In this document: one piece after another, positions 17,848 to 25,551 of the stretch
Position numbering within the stretch: position 1 is the first letter of the stretch
Layout: every line of letters begins with the position of its first letter
Assembly: GCF_900109495.1 (NCBI RefSeq)
Contig: NZ_FOAA01000002.1
Coordinates: 156,956-220,955 of the forward strand
Reading direction: 5' to 3'
Length of the DNA stretch: 64,000 nucleotides
Source: Ectothiorhodospira marina
Lineage (GTDB): Bacteria > Pseudomonadota > Gammaproteobacteria > Ectothiorhodospirales > Ectothiorhodospiraceae
Translations under genes and position numbers: made by a program
The notes under the pieces: generated by a model
The model's database searches: none
The model's input: only the letters and a program-made list of their open reading frames with translations
What the model was told of the DNA's origin: nothing

Positions 17848-19143
17848 ATGAAACCACTTAAAACACTCTTCCTGCTGCTCCTGCTCACCCTCCCCCTGGC
17901 CGCCCAGGGCGCCCTGGAGATCCGTATCACCCAGGGGGTGGAGGGTGCCATGCCCGTGGCCATCGTGCCCTTCGCTTGGGATGGGGGGGCCTCGCGCCCT
18001 CCAGAAGATGTGGCCGGCATCATTGCCGCCAATCTCAACCGCACTGGCCGCTTCAGTCCCCTCGACCAGGAAGAGATGCCCCAGCGCCCCCGCGCGGCCG
18101 ACGAGGTGAGCTTTGCCACCTGGCGTGATCAGGGCAGTGAATACCTGGTGATTGGTCGCGTTCAGGAGGCCGACGGCGACCGCTACGCCGTGCGCTTCCA
18201 GCTCTTCGATGTGGCCTCAGGGCGCCAGCTCACCGGCTACAGCATCCCCGTGGAGCGCAGTCATCTGCGCCGCGCCGCACATATGGTCAGCGACATCATT
18301 TATGAACGCCTGACCGGCGATCGTGGTGCCTTTGATACCCAGGTGGCCTATGTGAGCCTCACCCGGCAGGACGGGGATTTGCGCTACGCCCTGCAGGTGG
18401 CCGATGCCGACGGCCACAATCCCAAAACGGTCTTTAGTTCCAGCGAGCCGATTCTGTCTCCAGCCTGGTCGCCGGATGGCCGCCGCATTGCCTATGTCTC
18501 ATTCGAGAACCGACGCTCCGAGATCTACATCCAGGATCTGGACGGCGGCGACCGAACCCGTGTGGCCAGCCATGAGGGCATCAACAGTGCGCCGGCCTGG
18601 TCGCCGGACGGCCGCCGTCTGGCGCTGACGCTGTCCAGGGAAGGTCAGCCGGATATCCATGTATTGAACCTGGCTGACCAGTCTCTGACCCGGGTGACTC
18701 AGCATCGCGCTATCGATACTGAACCCACCTGGATGCCCGATGGCCGTTCCATCGTCTTCACTTCCGACCGGGCCGGTCAGCCCCAGCTCTACGAGGTGTC
18801 TGTCCGGGGAGGAGAGGCCCGGCGCCTTACCTTCGAAGGGCGCTACAATGGCGGGGCCGACATCTCGCCGGACGGTCGTCGCCTGGCCATGGTGCATGGT
18901 GCCGGTAGCCGTTTCCGCATTGGCCTGCTGGACCGCGAATCGCGGCTGTTCCGCACGCTGACCGACAGCGGCATGGATGAGTCCCCCAGTTTCGCCCCCA
19001 ATGGCAGCATGATCATCTACGCCACCTCGGAGGGCGGTCGCGGGGTGCTGGCGGCGGTCAGTGATGACGGTCGCGTACATCAGCGTCTGGTGCTGGAAGA
19101 AGGCGAGGTCCGCGAACCCGCCTGGTCACCCTTTCTTGATTGA
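17848..19143 (+). CDS. tolB: Tol-Pal system beta-propeller protein TolB
   Basis: TolB is the periplasmic protein that shuttles between TolA and Pal. The 431-residue protein has a signal peptide (MKPLKTLFLLLLLTLPLAAQ, cleaved near AQG-ALE) and an N-terminal alpha/beta domain with the IVPFAW motif. A six-bladed propeller follows with repeated AWSPDGRRIAYVS-type blades. ATG 17848 gives a clean signal peptide; the earlier in-frame start at 17617 lies inside tolA. The copy 2 repeat occupies the 127-base gap before it. Confidence 0.96.
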   Translation: MKPLKTLFLLLLLTLPLAAQGALEIRITQGVEGAMPVAIVPFAWDGGASRPPEDVAGIIAANLNRTGRFSPLDQEEMPQRPRAADEVSFATWRDQGSEYLVIGRVQEADGDRYAVRFQLFDVASGRQLTGYSIPVERSHLRRAAHMVSDIIYERLTGDRGAFDTQVAYVSLTRQDGDLRYALQVADADGHNPKTVFSSSEPILSPAWSPDGRRIAYVSFENRRSEIYIQDLDGGDRTRVASHEGINSAPAWSPDGRRLALTLSREGQPDIHVLNLADQSLTRVTQHRAIDTEPTWMPDGRSIVFTSDRAGQPQLYEVSVRGGEARRLTFEGRYNGGADISPDGRRLAMVHGAGSRFRIGLLDRESRLFRTLTDSGMDESPSFAPNGSMIIYATSEGGRGVLAAVSDDGRVHQRLVLEEGEVREPAWSPFLD

Positions 19144-19181
19144 ACTCACGTTTTACGCATCGTTTACCGAGGTCATACCCC

Positions 19182-19763
19182 ATGCTGAATACCCTTGTCA
19201 GGCTTCAGGCCGTGAAGATTCTTTTGGTGCTGGTGGTGGTGGGCACCCTGGGCGCTTGCGCCACTGCCGACCGGCATCCCGCGGGCACTCCCGCCGATGA
19301 GTGGCCGGGCGGGACGGATCAGGACGCCCGCGCACCCGGCAGCCTGGACCCGGATGTGGAAGCACGTCCCCTGGGCCGGGATGATCGCCCCCTGGCGCAA
19401 GCCCTGGACGACCCGGATAGCCCCCTCTCTACTCGCGTGATCTATTTCGAGTTCGACCGCGATACGGTGCGTTCCGAGTTCGTGGATGTAATTGCTGCCC
19501 ACGGCGACTACCTGTCTCGTCACAGTGAGGCCCGCGTGCGCCTGGAGGGACATACCGACGAACGTGGTACCCGGGAGTACAACCTGGGCCTGGGCGAGCG
19601 CCGGGCCCAGTCCGTGCGCCGCATGCTCATGCTGCAGGGGGCGCGTGATGAGCAGATTCAGGTGGTCAGCTATGGAGAGGAAATGCCGGCGGAACTGGGC
19701 GACAATGAAGAGGCCTGGGAGCAAAACCGCCGCGTGGAGATTGTCCATGAGGGTGGCCGGTGA
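19182..19763 (+). CDS. pal: Peptidoglycan-associated lipoprotein Pal
   Basis: Pal is an outer-membrane lipoprotein that binds diaminopimelate in peptidoglycan. The 193-residue protein has a lipobox LGAC (Cys near residue 27) after a hydrophobic stretch, a Pro/Asp/Gly-rich linker, and an OmpA-like domain. That domain contains IYFEFDRDTVR, LEGHTDERGTREYNLGLGERRA and the QNRRVEIVH end. ATG 19182 is preceded by GAGGT at 8 bases; the longer reading from 19140 overlaps tolB and would bury the signal sequence. The stop overlaps the cpoB start. Confidence 0.95.
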   Translation: MLNTLVRLQAVKILLVLVVVGTLGACATADRHPAGTPADEWPGGTDQDARAPGSLDPDVEARPLGRDDRPLAQALDDPDSPLSTRVIYFEFDRDTVRSEFVDVIAAHGDYLSRHSEARVRLEGHTDERGTREYNLGLGERRAQSVRRMLMLQGARDEQIQVVSYGEEMPAELGDNEEAWEQNRRVEIVHEGGR

Positions 19764-20533
19764 TGTCGGGTCGCCTCTTTCCTTTTCTTGTGTTCGGTGC
19801 CCTGCTGGTGGGAGGTGTGTCGGGCCCCGCGCATGCCCAGGACCGGTTGGCGCAACTGGAAGAGCGCCTGGAGCGTCTGGAGCGCATCCTGGAAAATCAG
19901 GCGCTCATGGAGATGCTCAATCGCGTGGACAGCATGGATCGGGACCTGCGCGAGTTGCGGGGCGAGTCGGACGCCCTGCGCCATGAACTGGAAACAGTGA
20001 AGACGCGCCAACGGGATCTCTACCTGGATGTGGACCAGCGGCTGGAGCAGCTGGAGCAGGCCAGCTCCAGCCGGCAGGACAGCGAGGCATCGCCGGAATC
20101 CGAAGCACGATCAGGGCAGCAGAGGTTGGTAGACCCTCAGGATGCCGGCGATGATCGTCAGGCCTATCAGGATGCCTTCAACCTCCTGCGGGAGGGGCGG
20201 CATCGTCGCTCCATTGAAGCCTTTCAGTCGTTTCTGGAGCGTTATCCCGACAGCCCCTTGGCTGCCAATGCGCAATACTGGCTGGCCGAAGCCTTTTACG
20301 TAACCCGGGACTTTGAACAGGCCCTCCAGGAATTTTCCAGGGTGCTTGAAGAGTATCCCGACAGTAATAAGGGGGCCGATGCCCAGTTGAAGAAGGGGTT
20401 CACGCATTTTGAACTACAGCAATGGGAGGCTGCTCGCGAACAGCTCACCCAGGTGAGGGATGAGCACCCCGGCACCACCGTGGCACGCTTGGCGGAACAG
20501 CGCCTGGCTCGCCTGGCTGAGCGCTCCGACTAA
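19763..20533 (+). CDS. cpoB: Cell division coordinator CpoB (YbgF)
   Basis: CpoB is a periplasmic protein that coordinates PBP1B with the Tol machine during septal constriction. The 256-residue protein has a signal peptide cleaved near AHA-QD and an N-terminal trimeric coiled coil (about 27-85, LAQLEERLERLERILE). A Ser/Glu-rich linker leads to a TPR domain beginning YQDAFNLLREGRHRRSIEAF with three repeats. ATG 19763 or the adjacent GTG 19760 is the start, both overlapping the pal stop. It ends the tol-pal operon. Confidence 0.94.
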   Translation: MSGRLFPFLVFGALLVGGVSGPAHAQDRLAQLEERLERLERILENQALMEMLNRVDSMDRDLRELRGESDALRHELETVKTRQRDLYLDVDQRLEQLEQASSSRQDSEASPESEARSGQQRLVDPQDAGDDRQAYQDAFNLLREGRHRRSIEAFQSFLERYPDSPLAANAQYWLAEAFYVTRDFEQALQEFSRVLEEYPDSNKGADAQLKKGFTHFELQQWEAAREQLTQVRDEHPGTTVARLAEQRLARLAERSD

Positions 20534-20566
20534 GCCCGGATGGCCCCCAAGGCCGCACCCCACCCT

Positions 20567-20590
20567 GTGGGAGCGGCCCTCGGCCGCGAA
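20567..20590. repeat. REP-like element, family B (copy 1)
   Basis: GTGGGAGC followed by the palindromic GGCCCTCGGCCGCGAA lies just downstream of cpoB. The same 24 bases occur at 25249-25272. It is of the GTGGGAGCGGCC type known from pseudomonads and other gammaproteobacteria. Confidence 0.7.
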
Positions 20591-20599
20591 CAGCGGAGT

Positions 20600-20625
20600 C
20601 ACCGGCGCCTTTGGCGTCGCCGGTG
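20600..20625 (+). terminator. Hairpin between cpoB and queE
   Basis: CACCGGCG pairs with CGCCGGTG across a 10-base loop, which itself contains a short GCC/GGC pairing. It lies after the REP element and before queE. There is no T-run, so this is either a weak terminator or part of the repeat element. Confidence 0.35.
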
Positions 20626-20658
20626 GCTTCAGTATCTCCAGTGCCACCGACTTCTAAA

Positions 20659-21336
20659 ATGGACACACCCACCTCCCCATCCGCGAACCCAGCCCTCCCC
20701 GGCTTGAGGATCACCGAGATCTTCCTCTCACTTCAGGGGGAGTCCCGCAGTGTGGGCTGGCCCACCGTGTTCGTCAGGCTCACCGGCTGCCCGCTGCGCT
20801 GCGACTACTGCGACACTGCCTATGCCTTCACCGGGGGAGAAGTCCTGCCGCTGGCGGACATCCTCAAGAAGGTGCAGGCCTACGGGGTTCGCCATGTCTG
20901 CGTGACCGGCGGCGAGCCTCTGGCCCAGCCCGCCTGCCTCCAGCTGCTGAGTGCCCTGTGCGATGCCGGTCATGAAGTCTCCCTGGAGACCAGCGGTGCC
21001 CTGGATGTTTCCGCCGTGGACCCCCGGGTCATCAAGGTGATGGACCTCAAGACCCCGGGTTCTGGCGAGGCCGCCCGCAACCGCTGGGACAACCTCGTCC
21101 ACCTGTCGAGCAAGGATCAGGTCAAGTTCGTGATCTGCGATCGGGCGGATTACGATTGGGCGTGTGAGGTGCTCGCCCGTGATGGTCTCACCGACCGGGT
21201 AGAAGTCCTGTTCTCCGTCGCCTTCGGGGATCTGGCCCCGGGCACCCTGGCGGACTGGATCGTGCAAGACCGCCTGCCAGTGCGTTTCCAGTTGCAGCTC
21301 CACAAGGTCCTCTGGGACGATGCCCGCGGCAGATGA
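20659..21336 (+). CDS. queE: 7-carboxy-7-deazaguanine synthase
   Basis: QueE is the radical SAM enzyme that contracts 6-carboxytetrahydropterin to 7-carboxy-7-deazaguanine in queuosine synthesis. The 225-residue protein has [28 protein letters not shown] with the substrate-binding QGE, and the cluster motif [12 protein letters not shown] (C-x3-C-x2-C). [10 protein letters not shown] and a short C-terminal half also fit the family. ATG 20659 is the start that fits. queC follows 49 bases later. Confidence 0.94.
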   Translation: MDTPTSPSANPALPGLRITEIFLSLQGESRSVGWPTVFVRLTGCPLRCDYCDTAYAFTGGEVLPLADILKKVQAYGVRHVCVTGGEPLAQPACLQLLSALCDAGHEVSLETSGALDVSAVDPRVIKVMDLKTPGSGEAARNRWDNLVHLSSKDQVKFVICDRADYDWACEVLARDGLTDRVEVLFSVAFGDLAPGTLADWIVQDRLPVRFQLQLHKVLWDDARGR

Positions 21337-21385
21337 CACAAAGCCCCTCTACCGCCGGCAGCAAAAAAAGATCGAGGGAATCACC

Positions 21386-22057
21386 ATGAAAAACGCCGTC
21401 GTCCTCCTCTCCGGAGGTATGGACTCTGCCACTGTTCTGGCCCTGGCCCGCGCCAAGGGCTTTGACTGCCATTGTCTGAGCTTTCGCTATGGTCAGCGTC
21501 ATCACGCCGAACTGGTGGCCGCTGCCGAGCTGGCGCAATCCCTGGGTGCCGCCGACCATCGGGTCGTGGACCTTAATCTGGGGCTCTTCGGTGGCTCAGC
21601 CCTCACCGATCAGGCCATACAGGTGCCCGATGCCCCCTCCGATGGCATTCCCGTCACCTATGTGCCCGCCCGGAACACCGTCTTTCTGTCCATTGCCCTG
21701 GCCTGGGCCGAGGTGCTCGATGCCCGGGACATCTTCATCGGCGTCAATGCCGTGGACTATTCCGGTTACCCCGACTGTCGCCCCGAGTTCATTCAAGCCT
21801 TCGAGATCATGGCCAACCTGGCCACCAAGGCCGGGGTGGGCGGCGATCAGTGCCATATACGCACGCCGCTGATTGACCTGACCAAGGCCGAGATCATCCG
21901 TCAGGGCGTTGAGGCCGGTGTGGACTTCGCCCGAACCGTTTCCTGCTACAGCGCTGACGATCAAGGCCGGGCCTGTGGCGTATGCGATGCCTGTCGCCTC
22001 CGGGCCCGGGGCTTTGCCGAGGCCGGCCTGCCCGACACCACCCGCTACCGCCCCTGA
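21386..22057 (+). CDS. queC: 7-cyano-7-deazaguanine (preQ0) synthase
   Basis: QueC uses ATP and ammonia to convert 7-carboxy-7-deazaguanine to preQ0, the product needed for queuosine in tRNA. The 223-residue protein has the PP-loop [10 protein letters not shown], the YVPARNT and [15 protein letters not shown] motifs, and a zinc site at the C terminus formed by CYSAD and CGVCDAC. GAGGG precedes ATG 21386; the longer reading from 21320 overlaps queE. It forms a two-gene operon with queE. Confidence 0.95.
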   Translation: MKNAVVLLSGGMDSATVLALARAKGFDCHCLSFRYGQRHHAELVAAAELAQSLGAADHRVVDLNLGLFGGSALTDQAIQVPDAPSDGIPVTYVPARNTVFLSIALAWAEVLDARDIFIGVNAVDYSGYPDCRPEFIQAFEIMANLATKAGVGGDQCHIRTPLIDLTKAEIIRQGVEAGVDFARTVSCYSADDQGRACGVCDACRLRARGFAEAGLPDTTRYRP

Positions 22058-22084
22058 TCAGCCTCCCCAAGCCCCATTGATCCG

Positions 22085-22106
22085 CCCATTCAAAACACTG
22101 AATGGG
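22085..22106. terminator. Inverted repeat downstream of queC
   Basis: CCCATTCA and TGAATGGG form a perfect 8-bp stem around a 6-base loop, 28 bases after the queC stop. There is no T-tract; it is a candidate terminator or a regulator site for the transporter gene that follows. Confidence 0.35.
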
Positions 22107-22219
22107 TACGATCGGCTTCGCTGTTGCAAAATGTCAAACCATGATAAGAAGAGTCCGGGCTTTGAGGCCCAAGGACATGGGCGCACAGACGTCCGACGCC
22201 ACCTGCAGGAGGAGATAAC

Positions 22220-23488
22220 ATGGTATTCGAGAGCTTTACCACGGCCGCGGCTGTGGTGCTGACATCCATTTTTGTGCTCGCCTTCATCTTCGGTGCGGTC
22301 GCCAACAAGACCAACTTCTGCACCATGGGTGCCGTCTCCGACTGGGTCAACATGGGTGACCTGGGCCGCATGCGGGCCTGGCTGCTGGCCATTGCCGTGG
22401 CGATGCTGGGGGTGATCCTCTTCGAGATTTTCGGCATGGTGAATGCCGATGGGGCCTTCCCCCCCTACCGATCACCTCAGTTCCGCTGGATCGAGCACCT
22501 GCTGGGCGGCCTGATGTTCGGCATTGGCATGAGCCTGGCCAGTGGCTGTGGCAACAAGATCCTGGTGCGGGTGGGCGGCGGCAATATCAAGTCCATCATG
22601 GTGCTTCTGGTCATCGCCGTGATCGCCTACTTCATGGTCAATCCCTTCCCGGGCACCTCTCATACCCTGTATTCCACCCTGTTCTACCCATGGATGAACC
22701 CCCTGGCCATCAACCTGGGTAACCAGCAGGATCTGGGTTCCCTGGTGGCAGGGACCGAGCACGGCGCCATCGCCCGCCTGATCATTGGTCTCATCCTGGC
22801 CGCAGGCCTCCTGTTCTTCATCTTCAAGAGCCGTGATTTTCGCCGGAGTTTCGATAACATTCTTGGCGGCGCGGTGATTGGCCTGATGGTGGTGGGGGCC
22901 TGGTACGTGACCAGTCAGGCCATGATCGACGATGGCTTTGGTGGCCAGAACACCCTGAGTGCGTATGTTCAGGATTGGGATTTCCTGGCAGATGATCCGG
23001 ATGCCCGACCCGCCGAGGCCGCCCCCTGGTCGGCTCAGTCCTTCACCTTCATCAACCCCATGGGTCAGAGTCTGCGCTATGTGGGCAGCGGTTTTGATTC
23101 GGCGGTACTCTATATCGGCGTCATGGCGCTGGTTGGAGTCATCGTGGGTTCCCTGTTCTGGGCGTTGGTCACCAAGGCATTCCGTATTGAGTGGTTTGCC
23201 TCGGTGAGGGATTTCCTCAATCACTTCGTCGGTGCCATTCTGATGGCCTTTGGCGGGGTGCTGGCCATGGGGTGCACCATCGGCCAGGGTATCACCGGCA
23301 TCTCCGCCTTGGCCCTGGGCGGTTTTCTCACCTTTGCCAGCATCGTCTTCGGCGCCGCCCTGACCATGAAGATCCAGTATTACAAGATGCTCCATGAAGA
23401 TGAAGCCAGCTTTGGTAAGGCCTTCGTCACCAGTCTGGTGGACATGCGCCTGCTCCCGGGGAAATTGAGGAAGCTGGAAGCCATGTGA
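22220..23488 (+). CDS. YeeE/YedE family (TsuA-like) sulfur-compound transporter
   Basis: This 422-residue polytopic inner-membrane protein belongs to the YeeE/YedE family, whose characterised member TsuA imports thiosulfate through a line of cysteines. Conserved cysteines are visible in KTNFCTMGAVSD (residue 34), SGCGNK and MGCTIGQG, and about ten hydrophobic helices flank two related halves. A strong Shine-Dalgarno AGGAGGAG lies just upstream. A soluble insert (about 245-275) lies between the halves. The likely cargo is thiosulfate or another reduced sulfur species, which suits a sulfur oxidiser; no TusA-type partner gene is adjacent. Confidence 0.85.
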   Translation: MVFESFTTAAAVVLTSIFVLAFIFGAVANKTNFCTMGAVSDWVNMGDLGRMRAWLLAIAVAMLGVILFEIFGMVNADGAFPPYRSPQFRWIEHLLGGLMFGIGMSLASGCGNKILVRVGGGNIKSIMVLLVIAVIAYFMVNPFPGTSHTLYSTLFYPWMNPLAINLGNQQDLGSLVAGTEHGAIARLIIGLILAAGLLFFIFKSRDFRRSFDNILGGAVIGLMVVGAWYVTSQAMIDDGFGGQNTLSAYVQDWDFLADDPDARPAEAAPWSAQSFTFINPMGQSLRYVGSGFDSAVLYIGVMALVGVIVGSLFWALVTKAFRIEWFASVRDFLNHFVGAILMAFGGVLAMGCTIGQGITGISALALGGFLTFASIVFGAALTMKIQYYKMLHEDEASFGKAFVTSLVDMRLLPGKLRKLEAM

Positions 23489-23509
23489 CCTCCGACACCC
23501 TCCAAGCCC

Positions 23510-23537
23510 TTGCAATGCCCAAAAACTTCAGTACAAT
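23510..23537 (+). promoter_or_regulatory. Sigma-70 promoter of tRNA-Lys
   Basis: TTGCAA at 23510-23515 and TACAAT at 23532-23537 are separated by 16 bases and lie about 60 bases before the tRNA. A GC-rich discriminator follows, as expected for a stringently controlled stable-RNA promoter. Confidence 0.6.
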
Positions 23538-23597
23538 ACGTGCCCTTTCCGGCCCCCTGCCGGAGTGCATGATCCCTTTCCCGGAACATCAGTTCAT

Positions 23598-23673
23598 GGG
23601 TCGTTAGCTCAGCTGGTAGAGCAGTGGACTTTTAATCCATTGGTCGTAGGTTCGAATCCTACACGACCCACCA
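23598..23673 (+). tRNA. tRNA-Lys (anticodon TTT)
   Basis: This 76-base tRNA has an encoded CCA end. The acceptor arms GGGTCGT and ACGACCC pair perfectly with discriminator A. The D arm is GCTCAGCTGGTAGAGC, the anticodon loop CTTTTAA carries TTT, and the T arm is GTAGG-TTCGAAT-CCTAC. The sequence is nearly identical to the E. coli tRNA-Lys. A very strong hairpin begins 6 bases downstream. Confidence 0.98.
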
Positions 23674-23678
23674 CATTG

Positions 23679-23751
23679 AAAAGAAAAAAGGGGACAGATT
23701 TATTTTCCCGCCTTCCCGGCGGGAAAATAAATCTGTCCCCTTTTTTCTTTT
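23679..23751. repeat. Perfect 34-bp inverted repeat containing the GGGGACAGATTTATTTTC motif
   Basis: Arms 23679-23712 and 23718-23751 are exact reverse complements, with a 5-base loop TTCCC. The arm ends in an A-run on the left and a T-run on the right. On either strand it would form a terminator-like hairpin ending in U, serving both tRNA-Lys and the convergent ferritin-like gene. The GGGGACAGATTTATTTTC core is, as I recall, a motif scattered through proteobacterial genomes and often found near REP-associated tyrosine transposases; no transposase gene is present here. Confidence 0.85.
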
Positions 23752-23762
23752 TTCGCTTTAAC

Positions 23763-24047
23763 TCAGTGATCCAGCTTCTTGTCGGTAAATAGCCACTCGC
23801 GCAATTCCTTGTCGAATGTCGGGTCGCGTCGACGAATCCATTCCAGGACCATGGCGGCGTGCTCTTTTTCCTCATCGGCATTGTGCTGAAGGATGGAACG
23901 GAGCTCGGTATCCTTGCAGGCATCGACGCGCTGGTTGTACCAGTCCACGGCTTCCAGCTCTTCCATTAGCGACACGATGGCCCTGTGCATGTCGCGGGTC
24001 TCGTCGCTGAGTTCGTCAATGGGCTCGTGATAGCCTTCGTTCGCCAT
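23763..24047 (-). CDS. Encapsulated-ferritin-type (EncFtn) protein lacking a cargo-loading peptide
   Basis: This 94-residue ferritin-like protein closely resembles EncFtn of Rhodospirillum rubrum. In that family two-helix subunits assemble into an annular decamer with a ferroxidase site at the subunit interface. The key residues align: E29, E30 and E32 with W36-Y37 in MEELEAVDWY, and E60 and H63 in DEEKEHAAM. These correspond to E31/E32/E34, W38/Y39, E62 and H65 of the R. rubrum protein. The chain stops about seven residues after the second helix region (LFTDKKLDH). It therefore lacks the C-terminal encapsulin-targeting peptide, and no encapsulin shell gene lies nearby. GGAG precedes ATG 24047 at 8 bases. 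Expected activity is Fe(II) oxidation; storage would need another partner. Confidence 0.85.
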   Translation of the reverse strand: MANEGYHEPIDELSDETRDMHRAIVSLMEELEAVDWYNQRVDACKDTELRSILQHNADEEKEHAAMVLEWIRRRDPTFDKELREWLFTDKKLDH

Positions 24048-24258
24048 GCCTTTGCTCCGGTGTTTGCATTGTGATCTCGGGCCTCAATACTACAGACATT
24101 CGCCGCCGGTTTAACCCCGTGTCAGTGGGCTGCGACTCCGTTCCCCTGGTCTGGAGGGAGGTATCGGCCTCCTCCTCTGGATGAGGCAATAGGAAGGGTG
24201 TGAAAACGGGCGGTGTAACGGATAATGTGCGCCCGGAATACATCAATGGAGCCTCACC

Positions 24259-25059
24259 TTGGATCTTTTCCAGACCTTGATCCTCGCCCTGGTACAGGGC
24301 CTGACGGAATTTTTACCCATCTCCAGTGCGGCCCACCTGATCCTGGTGCCCGAACTCACTGCCTGGGAGGACCAGGGGCTGACCTTCGATGTGGCCACCC
24401 ATGTGGGTAGCCTGACGGCCGTGATCCTCTACTTCCGGGTGGAATTGCGCCGCATGGCAAGCCACTGGGCTGGGTCGCTGGTGGGTCGGGGGTTCACCCC
24501 GGATGCCAAGCTGGCCTGGGCCGTGGGGTTGGGCACCATCCCGGCGGGGCTGGCCGGACTCCTGTTCCATGATGTGATCGCCACCCACCTGCGATCGGTG
24601 GAAGTGATCATCTTCACGACCATCGCCTTCGGCCTGCTGCTGGGGCTCGCGGACTGGCGCGGGCGCCGCCTCCGGGATGAATATCAGATTGGCTGGGTGG
24701 ATGTACTGGTCATCGGTCTGGCCCAGGCCCTGGCGCTGATCCCCGGGGTGTCCCGCTCCGGTGTCACCATGACCGCCGCCCTGTTCATGGGCTTCAACCG
24801 TCAGGCGGCGGCCCGCTACTCCTTCCTGCTCTCCATCCCCATCATCGCCCTGGCGGGTGGCTATGAGACCTGGGGACTCATCCAGGCCCCGGAGGACAAC
24901 GTCGCCTGGTCGATGATCCTGATCGGTGCCCTGGTGGCCGGCATCAGCGCCTATCTGTGCATTCACCTGTTCCTCAAGCTGCTGGCCCGGATGAGCTTCC
25001 TGCCCTTCGTCGTTTATCGGTTGCTGCTGGGGGCATTCCTGATCTTCATGTTCTGGTAG
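24259..25059 (+). CDS. uppP: Undecaprenyl-diphosphatase
   Basis: UppP (BacA) is the integral membrane phosphatase that recycles undecaprenyl pyrophosphate to the monophosphate carrier; it also gives bacitracin resistance. The 266-residue protein has the two signature regions: LVQGLTEFLPISSAAHLIL at the N terminus (catalytic Glu) and the IPGVSRSGVTMT motif (Arg/Ser). About eight membrane segments are present. The start is TTG 24259, with GGAG 7 bases upstream; no ATG in frame is suitable. It is transcribed divergently from the EncFtn-like gene. Confidence 0.95.
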   Translation: MDLFQTLILALVQGLTEFLPISSAAHLILVPELTAWEDQGLTFDVATHVGSLTAVILYFRVELRRMASHWAGSLVGRGFTPDAKLAWAVGLGTIPAGLAGLLFHDVIATHLRSVEVIIFTTIAFGLLLGLADWRGRRLRDEYQIGWVDVLVIGLAQALALIPGVSRSGVTMTAALFMGFNRQAAARYSFLLSIPIIALAGGYETWGLIQAPEDNVAWSMILIGALVAGISAYLCIHLFLKLLARMSFLPFVVYRLLLGAFLIFMFW

Positions 25060-25078
25060 ATCCTGTTCGGGAGGGGGC

Positions 25079-25228
25079 ATGGCCGATGGGTTCCACTATG
25101 TGAGCAACCGCCTGAGGTTTCTGGGTCAGACCTTTCATGCCTATCGCTATACCCAGACCGGCCGGGCCACCGATGGGGTGTATCTGGACCGGCGGAGTCT
25201 GTGGCTGTCCGCCACCTACGACTTCTGA
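25079..25228 (+). pseudogene. Short ORF resembling the C-terminal end of an outer-membrane beta-barrel
   Basis: This 49-codon reading frame sits 19 bases after uppP, with a GGAGG 4 bases before its ATG. It ends in RRSLWLSATYDF, the alternating pattern with terminal Phe that marks the last strand of an outer-membrane barrel. There is no signal peptide and the upstream bases in this frame run into uppP. The best reading is a remnant of a porin-like gene whose front was lost, possibly through the REP-rich DNA that follows. It could also be a random ORF. Confidence 0.3.
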
Positions 25229-25248
25229 TTTGAAGCGGGCAGGTCCCT

Positions 25249-25326
25249 GTGGGAGCGGCCCTCGGCCGCGAAAGCCCTGGCCTGAAAGTACCCGGCTGCG
25301 ACATTCGCCGGCAGGCCGGCTCCCAC
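25249..25326. repeat. REP-like doublet, family B (copy 2 plus inverted partner)
   Basis: The left element (25249-25272) is identical to the 24 bases at 20567. The right element (25304-25326, TTCGCCGGCAGGCCGGCTCCCAC) is in the opposite orientation: the outer GTGGGAGC is mirrored by GCTCCCAC. This is the classic arrangement of a bacterial interspersed mosaic element. Confidence 0.72.
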
Positions 25327-25377
25327 GGGATACCGCGATACCCACCCGCCAGGCCATCGACCCCGGACACCCCGCCC

Positions 25378-25397
25378 GGGCCGTTCGCGAACGGCCC
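25378..25397. repeat. 20-bp perfect palindrome
   Basis: GGGCCGTTCG followed immediately by CGAACGGCCC is an exact palindrome without a loop, 50 bases after the REP doublet. It could be a third REP-type element or a protein-binding site; nothing else indicates function. Confidence 0.5.
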
Positions 25398-25551
25398 CTA
25401 CGAGGGAGGGGGCATACGCCGGTGCGGCAATGGGAGACCGAGGGCAGGTTGCGTCTTGATCTGATCGACTGAGGGGAATGCGGTGGATGAGGCATTGGCC
25501 TGATCACGTTATCATGATGGGGTTTTTCTGATCCCATTGATGGAACCCCGC

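Larger units (their letters stand above)
25229..25551. other. Non-coding stretch dominated by REP-like palindromes
   Basis: No credible gene lies between uppP and the ZIP gene apart from the 49-codon remnant. The stretch holds the REP doublet at 25249-25326 and a 20-bp perfect palindrome at 25378-25397. ORFs seen here on both strands are low-complexity readings of the repeats. Confidence 0.6.
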
